DNA of 64,000 nucleotides, taken from contig NC_133663.1 in the NCBI RefSeq assembly GCF_037893015.1, positions 220,003,753 to 220,067,752 of the forward strand, given 5' to 3'. The DNA is from Macrotis lagotis (taxonomy: Eukaryota; Chordata; Mammalia; Peramelemorphia; Peramelidae). This document shows positions 10,968-22,675 of this stretch, piece after piece. The translations under genes and the position numbers were made by a program. The notes under the pieces are model-generated. The model ran no database searches, was not told the DNA's origin, and was given only the letters and a program-made list of their open reading frames with translations. How positions within the stretch are numbered: the stretch's first letter is position 1; every line of letters starts with the position of its first letter.

Positions 10968-11522
10968 TTGAAAAAAACAACTGATCTGGAAAACAGATTT
11001 GGGAAAAATAATTTAAAAATTATTGGGATACCTGAAAGTCATGATCAGGAAAAGAGCCTTGACATCATTTTCAAAGAAATACTACAGGAAAATTGCCCCT
11101 ATATCCTAGAAGCAGAGGGCAAAATTGAAATTGAGAGAATCCACCAATCTCCCCGAGAAAGAGATCCCAAAAAAACAACCTCCAGGAGTATTATAGCCAA
11201 GTTCCAGAACTCCCAAGTCAAAGAGAAAATATTACAAGCAGCCAGAAGGACACAATTCAAATATCGTGGAGCTGCAGTCAGGATCACACAGAACTCAGCA
11301 GCAACTACATTAAAAGCTCATAGGGCTTGGAATATAGTATTCTGGAAGGCAAAAGAGCTTGGAATGCAACCAAAAAAACAACTATCCAGCAAAACTGAAG
11401 TCCTCTTCCATGGAAAAAGATGGACTTTCAATGAACCAGGGGAATCTCAAATGTTCCTGTTGGAATGGCCAGAGCTGAACAGAAAGTTTGATCTTCAAAT
11501 ACAGGACTCAGGTGGAGCATAG
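10968..11522 (+). pseudogene. L1 ORF1p-like fragment (RRM plus C-terminal domain)
   Basis: This 184-codon open stretch matches the C-terminal two-thirds of L1 ORF1p, the RNA-binding chaperone of L1 particles. 'NLKIIGIPES' near residue 16 lies at the start of the RRM. 'IIAKFQNSQVKEKIL' near residue 75 is followed by 'AARRTQFKYRGAAVRITQ', corresponding to the end of the RRM and the C-terminal domain. The N-terminal coiled coil that trimerises the protein is lost in the internal deletion, and the first Met is only the first in frame. It is open by chance or youth, but lacks the part needed for a normal trimer, so I call it a pseudogene. Confidence 0.8.
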
Positions 11523-11904
11523 AGAGTGGAGGAGAAGGGTGAAATATGAGGGACTTAATGATGATGAACCACATGTATCCCTGCATAGAAAAATGATACT
11601 ATTAATACTCATATGAAACTTCTGATTTAATAGAGCAGGTAGAAGGAGCTTTTATAGATAAAATACAGGAGAGAGCTGAATTTGAAGATATAATATAGTG
11701 TAAAAATGGAGTCAGTGTCTAAAAGGGAAATGTAATGGGAGAAAGAAAAAGGAGAGGTGGAATGGCCTAAGATATTTCACATAATAAGATTTTTTTTATT
11801 ATAATGAGCTATTGCAATGATATGGAAGGGGGGAAGGCAAGTGGGAATGAAGAAACCTTCACTCTCATCAGATGTGGCTAGGAGAGGAGAGGAAACAGCA
11901 TATA

Positions 11905-11918
11905 AACATATATATATG

Positions 11919-11960
<42 letters not shown>
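11905..11960. repeat. (AT)n microsatellite inside HAL1 copy 1
   Basis: A TA run with a few TGTA/TACA steps sits in the 3' part. Copies 2, 3 and 4 lack it here ('cagcatacatactc' in copy 2), so it expanded after insertion. Confidence 0.9.
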
Positions 11961-11963
<3 letters not shown>

Positions 11964-12065
11964 TCAATGGGGAATAGACATCTAGAGTAAGAAGGAGAGA
12001 AGGGGGACAGTTGGAAGAGGGGGGATGTGAGTGATGGAGGAGAGGATGTACCATGGGGGGAGTGG

Positions 12066-12433
12066 TCAGATATAACACATTTTCCTTTTTATTTCTTGCA
12101 AGGGACTGGGATTGGTTGGCCTGTCTAGGAACATAGGGCCAGGTGGATGCTGGGCCTAAGGGGTGGTATGTGGGCTTGGGGCCTCTTGGCCCCAGGGCTG
12201 GCAATCTGTCCGCTGCACCACTCAGCTACCCTGCAGCACATTTAAGAAGAGCGACAGAGTGAAAGGAGAGAGAAAATATAGTATATGGTAGTGGGGAAGT
12301 ACAAATGGAGGGAGTTGCAATCAGCAATGGCAATGGTGGAAAAATATGGAAGTAGCTTTTGTGATGGACTTATCATAAAGAATTTGATCCACCCATGACA
12401 GAGGTGGAGGTGTTGGAACATGGACTGAGGCAC

Positions 12434-12481
<48 letters not shown>

Positions 12482-12838
12482 CATTATTTGGGGGGGTGCA
12501 GGGTAAATGGGGCTGGGCAGCTTTCCTTGGGCTGCACAGCTGGGTGATTGTTGTGTGTCTGAGGCCAGATTTGGAACTGGGTACCTCTGGTCCCAGTGCT
12601 GGTGCTCTATCTGTGCCACCTGGCTGCCCCTATCATCATCATCATCATCATCATCATTATTATTATTATAATTCAGGTCTTTTTTTTCTTTTTTTAGTTT
12701 TTGCAGGGCAATGGGGTTGGTGTGGCTTTCCTGGGGTCACACAGCTGGGTGATTGTTGGGTTTCTGGGACCTTATTTGGGCTTCGGTGTTCTTGGCTCCA
12801 GGGCCAGTGCTCTATCCAGTGCACCACCTGGCTGCTCC

Positions 12839-12840
<2 letters not shown>
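12066..12840 (-). mobile_element. Three SINE-like modules, antisense within HAL1 copy 1
   Basis: Module a (about 12095-12235) ends 'ccgctgcaccactcagctac'. Module b (about 12493-12632) has 'gctgcacagctgggtgattg' and 'ctgtgccacctggctgcccc'. Module c (about 12686-12840) repeats that pattern. Each reads as a tRNA-type SINE on the minus strand. All have counterparts at the same relative place in copies 3 and 4, so they belong to the element and are not later hits. Confidence 0.75.
12430..12485. repeat. (ATT)n microsatellite
   Basis: About 17 ATT units between SINE modules a and b. It probably grew from the A-rich tail of module b seen on the other strand. Related ATC/ATT runs lie at 12632-12672 and 12841-12870. 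Confidence 0.9.
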
Positions 12841-12872
<32 letters not shown>

Positions 12873-13050
12873 ACTATTTTAAATTTTTCTCTTTATTTTA
12901 TCACTCATGTGGGTTTATATTTTTTGGGGGGGGTATTATGCTTACTCTTAAACAAGAATATTTTAGTAATGTATAAAAAAATCATTCGTACAAAAAATAA
13001 GTATAAATAAATAAATAAATAAATGAAAACAAATTTTATTTGTTGAAAAA

Positions 13051-13490
13051 AAATTTGAGTTCCAATTTCTCTCCCTCCCTCCTCTTTCTCCTCCAACCCT
13101 CCACCCCTAATGAGAGGAAAATCAATTTGATTTGTTATTTTATTTTCATAGCTACCGCATTTAAAAGTTAGTATTTGCTAGTGTATAGTCAATGTTCACT
13201 TCAGTGATCCAGACAGGCTACCATAAATAACCCTAAATTCTAAGCTTGGCGAGACTCATCATTTATTTTGATACTTTATTAGTCACAATTCTCAGGAATC
13301 ATTCAATAATTCAAAGATGGGTTGTTCTTTAGGGAGTGGAGGAAATAACCCAATCCAGTCAAATCACAAGTTGTTGAGGCATGAAAATATATAAATATGT
13401 GATCTGGACCTTTGATTTTGTATATATACAGAACTACCAGTGAGGAAACCCTCTCTACCAATGTAGATCAACAAATGTTCTGCGACATAA
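13051..13490. other. No recognisable feature
   Basis: Begins with the 3' target duplication of HAL1 copy 1 and a short CT-rich run (13067-13100). Nothing else was recognised. Confidence 0.4.
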
Positions 13491-13491
13491 A

Positions 13492-13625
13492 GTCGTAGAC
13501 ACATAGATCCTGCCTGAGGAGCAGAGAAATCAAGTAACATACCCAGCATCATATAGGCAATATGTATGAGAGATTTGACTTGAATCCAAGTTTTCTTGAC
13601 TCTGAGGCCAGCTCTCTAACCACTA
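13492..13625 (-). mobile_element. MIR-class SINE fragment
   Basis: 'gacttgaatccaagttttct' is followed by 'ccagctctctaaccactaga', an antisense core plus head, strongly diverged. Confidence 0.5.
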
Positions 13626-15181
13626 GATACTCATTCTTGAACAGAGTTGAGATCTTGTGAATTCAGATGTTCCTTCCAAGGATGCAGATTTTAACTCATC
13701 CATATCTGTCTTTCTTCTAGAAATTTTTGTGGCCACTCCATAAATTTGCCACAGGAGTTCTAGAGACAGAGAATAGAATAGACAGAAATAGGATAAATTA
13801 CTCTGAGAAATCCAACTATATCATAGTTAAACCACTGAAACTTTTTAGGTTTATGTAGTTCCAAAGAGACTGGAATTAGAATCATAGAATGTTAAGCTTG
13901 GAAGGCATTTTAAAGATTGTTACCTAATTACCTCTTCCTAAAATGAAGGCACTGCTATATTATATGACAAGACATAATTACTATTACATACATTTATCTG
14001 AGGGTTTCACAAATTCTCCCCTGCCCCACTTCCCTGGCCTCCTCCATTACTTCATGAACAAGGGCTGTGTTGATTCTTCTCTTTTCCCAGGACTTAGCAC
14101 AGAGCTCTTCAGATTTTAAGAGCATAATTAAGTGTTTACTGAATTGAAATAACTTATCTCTGCTGCAAATTTCAACTGAACAAGCATTGTTAGTTAACAT
14201 TGTGGAATCATTAACTAATAAATGACTGTAGATTTCTCCCTCTTCTAAAAGAAAGAACCATGAAATTAATTTCATTTTCTCAAAGAAAATTAATATAACT
14301 ATTTCCACTGACTAACAATCCTCAACCAATCAACAAGATTTACTGAATATTTACTATGTACCATATATTAGATAACAGTCAAAAGTTGTCAGTGTTTGGC
14401 TATATAGATCTAATTAGAGGAAAAGTAATTAACTAGGGTTCTCTAGGACAGGTCCAGTTTCTACTGCAAAGACTATATTTCCCCTCTGATCATTAAAAAC
14501 ACAGTAATTTGGTCTGAAATATTCAGTTTTTTTTGTGATCTCAGCACTCAGGTATCTGCCAATGTGGCAAGGAATTTACAATATAAAGAGAGAGTAGTGA
14601 ATAAAAAGAGAATAGCATATATTAAGATTGCAAGAGAAGAAGGAGGAGGAGGAGGAGGGACAAAAGGAAGGAAAGAAAAAGAAAAAAAGAAATTTTATTG
14701 CTGGCATATATTCATTCATAATAAAGGCAGAAATTTAGAACAAAACAATTAATAACCAGTAACCTATTTGACTTCTTAAAACTAAAAATTAAAAAAATCT
14801 TTTAAAAATCTAGCAATTTTGTTTTTCTCCACAGAACTAGCATCCTTATGAGAATTGAAGAGAACATTTTTGACCCAGTTCCTTTGTTTTGTTGTGTTTG
14901 GGGGCATATAGTTTATTAATTAAAAGTTTAATAGGAGTTGAAAGTCTAACATTGAATAATTGTTGCTGGGCTCATAGGGATTGGGATATTTTGCCACTCC
15001 TTTTTTTCACTAAGGAACCCTTGTGATCTGAACCCAAGCATATGATTTTGATTTGTTCAATCTTTGGAAAATCTGGCCTCTGATGATATGAATTAGGTAT
15101 CCTCGAACAAATAAAAGGTTAAGTAAATTAATGAATAGAATGGTAATTGGGGAAAATTAGTAGTAAAAATTAATTAACTTT
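13626..15181. other. AT-rich, one purine tract
   Basis: 14636-14692 is a GGA/GAAA purine run. Apart from that no repeat family, exon or RNA gene was seen. Confidence 0.4.
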
Positions 15182-15236
15182 TTAATAATAATAATAATAA
15201 TAATAATAATAGTAATAATAGTAATAATAATAATAA
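15182..15236. repeat. (AAT)n microsatellite
   Basis: About 17 AAT units with two AGT interruptions. Confidence 0.95.
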
Positions 15237-15779
15237 ACTATAATAGCATTAATCACTCTCTTAGGCCTGGGGTGTAAATGCCCGTAATTAGTTTCAAGAT
15301 ACAAGAAAGATCTTAACCATTATGGAGAGTAAGGAAAATTGTACAGAATACTTGCATTGAGTTTGTGATGTTTGTAGTTCTGCCAAAGTCAAGTGATTTA
15401 CTGTTAATCTATTTTTTTAAGTGGAGACTCATCTGTCTGGTGAATGAACAACAGTCAAAAAACTCTTCCACATTCCAGATTGTTAAGAAGGATAGTGATT
15501 TACAAAAGAAAACAGAAACAAGGTTTCAAAGGTCAAGGGAGAGGTTCTGTTGGGGAGAAAATAGATGAGGTGGAGGGAGACAACTTTTGTTGGAATGAGA
15601 GGGAAAGGAATATTATTACAAATTATAGAAAGAGAAGGAAAATAGGACTTTTGTCATTAGAACTTAAAAATAATTTTGAGACAGATACTACAGAGACAAT
15701 AACTAGTTATAATAAAAAGGGAAACATACTTGTTTTCTAAAAAGTATTAAAAAATTGTAAGGCAAAATCTTTCAGTGAT

Positions 15780-16430
15780 ATGTAAAGGAAAAATTCAAGA
15801 GTAGCAATAAGGGGATACTTGCTGATGCAGGTTCAGAGGAAGTTAGTATTAGAACATATAAAAACAAAGGAATATGTTTACTTTCTAGGGCATATATCTA
15901 AGACATAACAGAGAACATTTTAAAACTTATCAAAACAGTTGACAACTACCTACTTCTGATGATTCACATGAGTGAAAATGACACATCAAAAAGGAATCTA
16001 AAAACAGACACAAAGAAAGAATAAGGATGGTATCTGGAACTGGCAAATGAAAGACAACAAATGGAGAGAATAGTAAACTCATGGTTTTGAGTAACTAGAC
16101 AAGAGGCTCAAAATTTAGGTAAAAAAAATCAGGGACTGGAGGTGCAATGAAACTGGTCTAGTCCTGAATAGGCATAGTTTTTAAAGAAAAATAAATGGGA
16201 AAAGAGGATGTAGGAAGAAGCATTGTAAGTGGAAGATCTAATGTCTAGGAACCAGAAGAAGCAAATCAGAGAGTATTTGGTAACAGTCAAAGATGGCAGC
16301 TACAGAAGTGATTTTATCATTGGAATATACTACAGGGCACATAGTTAAAAAGAGGAAACAGATGAGAAGTTTAGGAAATAGACCATAAATCTAGCATAGA
16401 AATATAAAATGGTATTAACCTCAGTAATTG
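15780..16430 (+). mobile_element. Possible ancient CR1/L3-type LINE remnant
   Basis: The piece near 16310-16430 ('ggaatatactacagggcaca', 'aaagaggaaacagatgagaa', 'ctagcatagaaatataaaat') resembles DNA behind the endonuclease domain of CR1/L3 LINEs, seen as decayed copies in many mammals. No open frame remains. The match is from memory and weak, and the left limit is a guess. Confidence 0.25.
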
Positions 16431-16479
16431 AGATCTCTTATGCCTCTCTGCCCCCCCCAGTAACTAATAACTACTTAAA

Positions 16480-16483
16480 TGTG

Positions 16484-16545
<62 letters not shown>

Positions 16546-16612
16546 TGTATACATATATATATTCTCTCTCTAACACTCTCTAATATTCTATCATATATAT
16601 AATATATATATA
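16480..16612. repeat. Compound TA/TG/TA microsatellite
   Basis: A TA run is followed by about 20 TG units, then TATG/TA steps. A further TA-rich section follows from 16590. Confidence 0.95.
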
Positions 16613-17264
16613 TTCTCTTTAATTTTATTGTGATTAGTTGTTCTGTTTATTTACCCTTGTATTATTGTTGTCTGAGCTGTTTAAGGCACAAATAATTTCT
16701 TTAGGTGTGGTTTTCTAGGAAGGTTTCAAACCTCTTTTGAATGAATCTTGCCCTTTCTAAATTAATGGCTAAACTCAGATTTATAGGTAAACCACCTTGG
16801 ATTATGTCTTGAGTCCTTATTATTCTTTTAAATATAATAAATATAAAAGCTTCTTTTAAATATAAAACTCTTTAAATACAAATATAATAAAATATATTAT
16901 TCTTTTAAATGTAATATATTACTTATATATAATGAAAAATCAATTAGAATAATGAGTACCTGGAGAAAAGATACCCTGAAAGTAGGGGCAAGACAAGAGG
17001 GGGGAAAAACCAGGCAGGAATAGAAACTAATCTCCATTGCTTCACAAATAGAAGCGTGGATTCCAAACTAGAGAAGGTTTTAAAGGTCATCTAAGGAATT
17101 ATCATTAAGGAATGCTAGTTCAAGAATTTCTGTCTCTACTTGGAAATACTAAACACAGACTAATAATAGAAACAATTCAAAGATGCATATGATTAAACAT
17201 CATATATTATAATATAAATTGTGGCCATGACTGAATGGTGAGAGAGAAATGAAGTCATTAAACA
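16613..17264. other. AT-rich, nothing recognised
   Basis: Contains locally repeated 'ttcttttaaatataa'-type words near 16830-16930, which look like slippage. No gene seen. Confidence 0.4.
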
Positions 17265-17800
17265 TCAATAAGTGAATGAATCAATTAGTATCTACTGGGC
17301 TCCTACTATGTTCCAGCATTCTACTCATTGCTCAGGTTGCAAAGAGAAGGCATAAAAAACAATCTCTGCTCTCAGAGTTCATAGTCTAATGGTGAGAGTG
17401 AAATGGCAAGAACTATATGTGTGTATGTGTGTATTTTTGAATGTATCTGTATACATATATATACATACATATACATATGATAAATTGAGGGGTAATCTCA
17501 GAGAGGACACTAACATTAAGGATTACTAGTAAAGACTTATTGAGGAAGAAAGGTCTTTAAGAGTTAAAGGAAGGAACTAGGAGGGAAGCTGGGAGATAGT
17601 GATGAGAGGGGGGAGATAGTTCAAAGCATGGGAGCCAGTCAATGAAAATGTTAGAGTTAATTGATGGAGTGTATAAGATGTGAAGAATAATAAGGAGACT
17701 GATGTCACTGGATCTCAGAATATGTGGACAGGAGTAATGTTTTAGAAGACTGGGAAAGTAGGAAGCTCCCAGGTTTTAGAGCTCTTTGAAAAGCAAACAG

Positions 17801-18641
17801 GAATTAGGGAATGGCTAAATAAGATGTGGTATGTAATTTAAGTAGAATATTATTGAACTGAAAGAAATGACAAGCACGAAGATTTCAGAAAAACCTGAAA
17901 AGACTGATTCGAACTGTTGCAAATGAAGAGAGCAGAACCAGGACAACATTGTTCACAGTACAGCAATAGCTATTCTTAGCAATATAATGATCCAAGGCAA
18001 TACCAAAAAATGTAGGAGGCTATTGGCCTCCAGAAACAGTATTGATATAATTGAATATAAACTGAAGCATGTTGTTTTTCACTTTCTTTTATTCAAGTCT
18101 TCTTGTATAAAATGACTATTACAGAAACGCTTTACCTCATTACATATGTATAATTTATATCTGATTGCTTAACATCTCAGGGAAGGGGAAAGAAAAGGAA
18201 AAAGAGAGGGAGAGAAAGAATTTAGGTCTCAAAACTTAAAAAGAATTGAAAATTGTTTTAACTTGTTTTAACATTTTCAAAGAAGATCACAATACCAGGG
18301 AGTTGATGTGCCATGACAAGCATGTGAATTGGATTTGAGTGAGGGGGTGCTGTGCTAAGTCACCAGCCTCACTTTCTCCTCCAGAGTCATCTGGGTCCAG
18401 TGACCAGATATGAATCAGGATGACTGAAAATGTCTCTGGATGCAAAGGATCACTTAGCCTTGCCCAAGGTCACACAGCTAATAAGAGTCAAGTGTCTGAG
18501 GCTTGATTCAAACTCCTGTCTTTCTGACTCCAAGGCCAATGTTCTAATTACTGCACCACCTAGCTGCCCTTTGCTTGAACTTTTACTTGGGGAAGAATAA
18601 AAATATATTAAAAAAAATAAAAACCATAGCAGAAAAAAAGA
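17801..18641 (+). mobile_element. L1 3' end, inserted in the unnamed repeat
   Basis: 'ggaatggctaaataagatgt' and 'cagaaaaacctgaaaagact' lead through 'agagcagaaccaggacaaca' to 'catctcagggaaggggaaag'. This is the ORF2 end and 3' UTR of marsupial-type L1. Near-identical 12-mers 'aaaagcaaacag' (17789-17800) and 'aaaagcaaatag' (18642-18653) flank it as a target duplication. The copy is 5' truncated and is itself broken by a SINE. Confidence 0.75.
18290..18576 (-). mobile_element. SINE (long-tailed variant), inserted in L1
   Basis: Antisense copy ending 'gcaccacctagctgccc'. Its other end carries 'gccatgacaagcatgtgaat', 'cactttctcctccagagtca' and 'agatatgaatcaggatgact', which are not found in the SINE1 or RTE-tailed types. 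The same variant occurs at 42.47-42.78 kb. The L1 tail resumes after it at 'gaacttttacttgggg'. Confidence 0.75.
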
Positions 18642-18830
18642 AAAAGCAAATAGATGATTTTATATTTGATCCTAGAAGTAAAAGGAAGTCACTAGAATTT
18701 TTGGAATGAGAGTTGGGGAAGAATTTGGTATGGTCAAACCTAGGTTTTACAAAGATCACTTTGACAGTTGAGTGGAAGATGGACTGAGATCAGAATGGGG
18801 CAGGGTAGGGGAAAAGAAGTTTTCTTGGAG

Positions 18831-20489
18831 TTTTGAACCATGTCTTAAGGAAAATAATATACATGATTATAATGCTCTTGCCACTCTTGGGAGTGGGGAA
18901 GAAATAGTTTAAATAAAATTATACCATATGGTTAGAAACACTTGCTATGTTTTCTCCTGTGACCTTCAAAAATTTTTACTCTTCAGTCTCTATAACTGAG
19001 CCAGCAATGATGTTGTTTGTAAATGGTAAGTGGCAGGAATCCCAGAGAACATTTTTTTATGCATCAGCAAAGAGGGCTTTCTTAGAAAAGCTTCAGAAAC
19101 TATACTATCACATTTCACTTTGCAAAGTAAAAGGGTAGGCAGAGTGAAACATAAAGCAGGCAACTGAAGTTCCTTTTTGATATTCCATCTCTCTATTACC
19201 TATTTCTCTAGTTGGGAGAAAGGGATTTTATTTTTTTCCTGACCAAGACTGGATTATTCAAAAGGGCAGGTGGACATTTTACCTGATACCTTGGAGAGAT
19301 AAGCATTTGCACTTTCTGAATCTTTCTAATTGGAACAATAAAAAGTATGATGTCCCTAGAAATCCTGTTTAGTACAAGCTTCTGAAACCCTATGTACTCA
19401 GGTATGACTTGAGCAAAGCAAACCTTTGGCTGACTCATTAGTAATACACAAAAGTCTTGGTAACTACAAACAGTGAATCTCTAGTGTTGGTGACCATAGA
19501 AGTTAGGCCTAGAATTCTCTTTCCCCTTTCTCCCCTATTCTCCCATTTTCCTTTTGTTCCTCTTTTCCTTAATTCTTAAAATATTAATCTGGCTGCAGAA
19601 TTGCCTCCTTCCTTCTCTTATCACCTGTTTTACCTTCTATTCCATATTTTGTCCTGAGGAAATTCCCTGCCTTTAAGCTAATAATCAACTAATTTAATTA
19701 TACACTAATATGCTAAAGGAGAAAATTACAACCTATACCACCTTAAATCAGAACAAGCAAAGACCCTACTCTGACTCAGTAGACCAGAAGCCCAGTCCTT
19801 GAAGAATTTCACTATTTAACTACAAAAAATATTTAAGTAAAAATGAGATATATGGAAAAAATTATAAATGACCTGCCTAACAAACAACTATCTTATTTGT
19901 GTTGCATATATTATATGGGATATAGAACCATCTCACTATTGTCTTTTCTGTGCAGGTGAAAAGCTCAACTAAGAAATGCATGGTCTCCAACTTTTCTTCT
20001 TCTGGTTCTGTTCATTTGACCTCATAAGGCTTTTCCAAGAAGTTTTAAGTTGACCTCCCCTTCAGCAGTCCCACAGTCCCTAGATTTTGAGGTGGGTTTG
20101 GAAGAAGAGCTGCCCAAAACACTTACTTGAGTGAAACTGGAGCAAAACTCCCTTGACTGTCCCCCAGCATGTCATCGGATGTAGGACCTAAAAAATGGGC
20201 TAGATATGAATTACTGTTCACTGCCCCAGAATGACTTCTCTAGACATCTCAGAGCCCTCTATGTCCTTCAGGCTCTGCCAATCCAAAGACACTGTAGTAT
20301 AGTGTTCTTTTGTGGGATTGTAGTGTTCATCATGCTAGAAGAAAACTATGCAGCCAAAAGTTTCCAACAGCAGAATGAGATAGTTAAATGAAGGAGTAAT
20401 TCTTCTCCAAGTGTCTCTTTCCCTCCCACCATCAAATATCATGAGGTAAGATCAAGTAGGATCAAAAGGGACCTAATAATTATCAATAT
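18831..20489. other. Single-copy-looking sequence
   Basis: No repeat family was recognised over 1.6 kb. Short ORFs here (for example 18947-19138 and the minus ORF 19208-19438) lack any family resemblance. Confidence 0.4.
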
Positions 20490-20735
20490 TTAGCATTTAC
20501 CTAATGTTTTAAGGTTTTCAAACATTTTGTGTTTGATTGTATTCTCACTTAATCCCCACCATAACAATCTACGGAATTAGGAGCAATTATTATTATTATT
20601 CCGATTCCCAGTGAGGAAACTGAGAAAGATGAAGACTAAGCAATTGCTCAAGATCACACAGCCAATGTCTCAGGCAAGCAAGATTCAAATTTATGCATTC
20701 CTGAGTCCAATACCACTGTGCTACTTAGATTTGAA
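20490..20735 (-). mobile_element. MIR-class SINE
   Basis: 'cctaatgttttaaggttttc' and 'attcccagtgaggaaactga' are followed by 'atcacacagccaatgtctca'. A full antisense copy ends near 'cactgtgctacttag'. Confidence 0.65.
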
Positions 20736-21038
20736 ATCTCAGTTATTGTCTTTGAAACATTACAAATAGTAAGATTTGGATTTGGTAGCACATTTTTGTT
20801 TTCTTCATTACTTCAGAAAATGGGGTGGGCAGTAAGACTAGAAGTAGTTGTTTATAACCTGCAGAGATAGATTTCAGCACACTGTAGGGAGTTATTGAGA
20901 AGGAGCTGGGTTTAAAGCAGGTAGACCTTTGTCTATCCTTGCTAACTATCATATGCTAGCAAGTCACTTCAACTTTCAGGAACCCAGGTCAATGTTCTAA
21001 ATATTTTTTGATAATTCACTACATTAGTAAAAACATGG

Positions 21039-21184
21039 GTCATGGGGGCAGCTAGGTGGTACAGTAGTTAGAGCACCTGCCCTGGAGTCAGGAGTATCTC
21101 TGTTCAAATTCACCCTCAGACACTTAATAATTACTTAGCTGTGTGATCTTGGGCAGATCACTTAATCCCACTGCCTTCCAAAAA
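21039..21184 (+). mobile_element. SINE1-type
   Basis: 'gggcagctaggtggtacagt' to 'ccactgccttcc' with the A-rich tail. The flanks 'catgggtcatg' and 'catggagcatt' may be a decayed target duplication. Confidence 0.88.
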
Positions 21185-21339
21185 AACAAACCATGGAGCA
21201 TTTATAAATTATAAATATGTATGACAGTACAATATTACAATATGAAACCTAGAAAAAAAGATTTAAAAGATGAGTAAAATAAACATTTCATAAATATCTA
21301 TTTACTAATTTCTAAAAACTTTTTTTTCTCTCACTAAAA

Positions 21340-21594
21340 CATTTTTTCATTGAGTTGTTCCAAGAGTGTCTTATTCTTCATGATATGATTTGAGTTTTTC
21401 TTGGCAAAGATACTAGGTTGGTTTGCCATTTCTTCTCCAGTTCATTTTACAGATGAGTAAACTGAGGTAAATAGGGATAAGTGACTTGCCCATGGTCACA
21501 TATCAAGTAAGTGTCAGAAACAAGATTTAAATTGAGGTCTTCCTGATTCCAGATACAGCACTCTATCTATGACACCACTTAACTGCCCTTCATT
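21340..21594 (-). mobile_element. SINE with RTE-like tail
   Basis: 'ttcttggcaaagatactagg' and 'tttgccatttcttctccagt' mark the RTE-like tail at the left. 'gcccatggtcacatatcaag' and 'gacaccacttaactgcc' mark the core and head. Confidence 0.8.
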
Positions 21595-22675
21595 ATTTTT
21601 AATCTTTAAATATTAAAAGCATATTCTTTTTTCTGAGTAGTTAAACATTTTTGATACTCTGTATCATTTCTTAGTACTTCTAATAACCCTCAAATTGGCA
21701 TATTTTAGCTATTTGAGCTAATTTGAATAAGCATATATAAATATAGCTAATTTAAATTTGCTGTATTTAACTAATTTAGCTATTTTAGCTAACGAATTAA
21801 CAATAAACCATCAATTGTTAAAATTTGTTTATAAAATAAAATCATTAATTGTATTGAGTGTAACTGTAAAACAAGCCTTAATGTTAAAATTCTCCATCTT
21901 AAGAAGGTGCTGGACAACTTTAGGGGGTGGATCCAAGATGACAACAGAAGATCCTCTCTTAGGTGCTCTCTCTTGCTAATATTCCAAAACTTATAAAATA
22001 AATTTTTGAGAAACAGGATCCACAGAGGGATCTAGTGAGGCAATTCTCCAGCCCAAGGTAACCTGGAAAATAGCAGAAAGGCTCTGCTCCACAGGGTTAG
22101 AGGGGTAGCCAACCAGAGTGAAGGAACTTCAGCCTCCCAGAGGTAGCGCCAGGGTGCTGGGAGCCACAGCTCATGGCAGCAGGGCAGGTTCTTGACCTAC
22201 ACCCTAGGGAGCACCAGTCACAACTTGGAAGATCAGCTGGAGGGGGCAGAAACTCTGCCAGAGCAAGCATGTGAAGCCCAGCCCTCAGGGCACTCAGCAA
22301 GCAGCATGGCTGCTGCAGACCAGATCCAGAAACCAGAAGCAGGAAGAGCCAGTAAGCAGGAGCCCCCAGGCAAAGGAGCCTTGAAAACTCAACCTAGGTA
22401 GGGAAGTTGAGAGAGCCTTCCAAAATCTGTCCTCTGTACCTGGAACAGGACTCTGGGGCTCTGACCACATTCAGATCCTGATCACAGCCTAGGCCCCCCA
22501 TAGAACAGCACAGCCCCCCACGACACCAGTCCCTTGGCATAGGGGTGTGCTTGTGGTCATTCACAGACCAGGAGGGAAGACAGAGCTTCACACATGGAGA
22601 TCCTTGTGTGTGGGGGTGTCCCAATAATACTCAAAAGCTCAGGAAGCACCCCAAAACTGGGCACAGGCTGGAGAA

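Larger units (their letters stand above)
10536..13050 (+). mobile_element. HAL1-like half-L1 retroposon, copy 1
   Basis: Sequence order is a 5' UTR starting 'gggtggaaccaagatggc', an ORF1 remnant, a non-coding 3' part and an AATA-rich tail. There is no ORF2. The flanks share 'tttgagttcca' (ends at 10535; repeated 13054-13064), a target-site duplication that fixes both borders. Compared with copies 2 and 4, about 860 bp (the rest of the 5' UTR and the N-terminal part of ORF1) is missing at a junction near 10847-10850, where 'ggaa' is shared by both sides of the missing piece. 'HAL1' is a family-level assignment from the ORF1-only structure. The subfamily name is not claimed. Confidence 0.85.
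17265..18830 (+). mobile_element. Unnamed interspersed repeat, split by nested insertions
   Basis: 17265-17800 and 18642-18830 are two halves of one element. It begins 'tactgggctcctactatgtt', passes 'ttcatagtctaatggtgaga', and continues after the gap with 'tttatatttgatcctagaag' and 'aagatcactttgacagttga'. A second, unsplit copy lies at 38.11-38.72 kb in the same order. I know this as a common marsupial/mammalian dispersed sequence but cannot name the family. Confidence 0.65.

Noticed and set aside
12242..12873. Overlapping ORFs with poly-Ile, poly-Tyr and poly-His runs
   Set aside because: They translate ATT/ATC microsatellites and antisense SINE modules in HAL1 copy 1. The equivalents in copies 3 and 4 are explained the same way.
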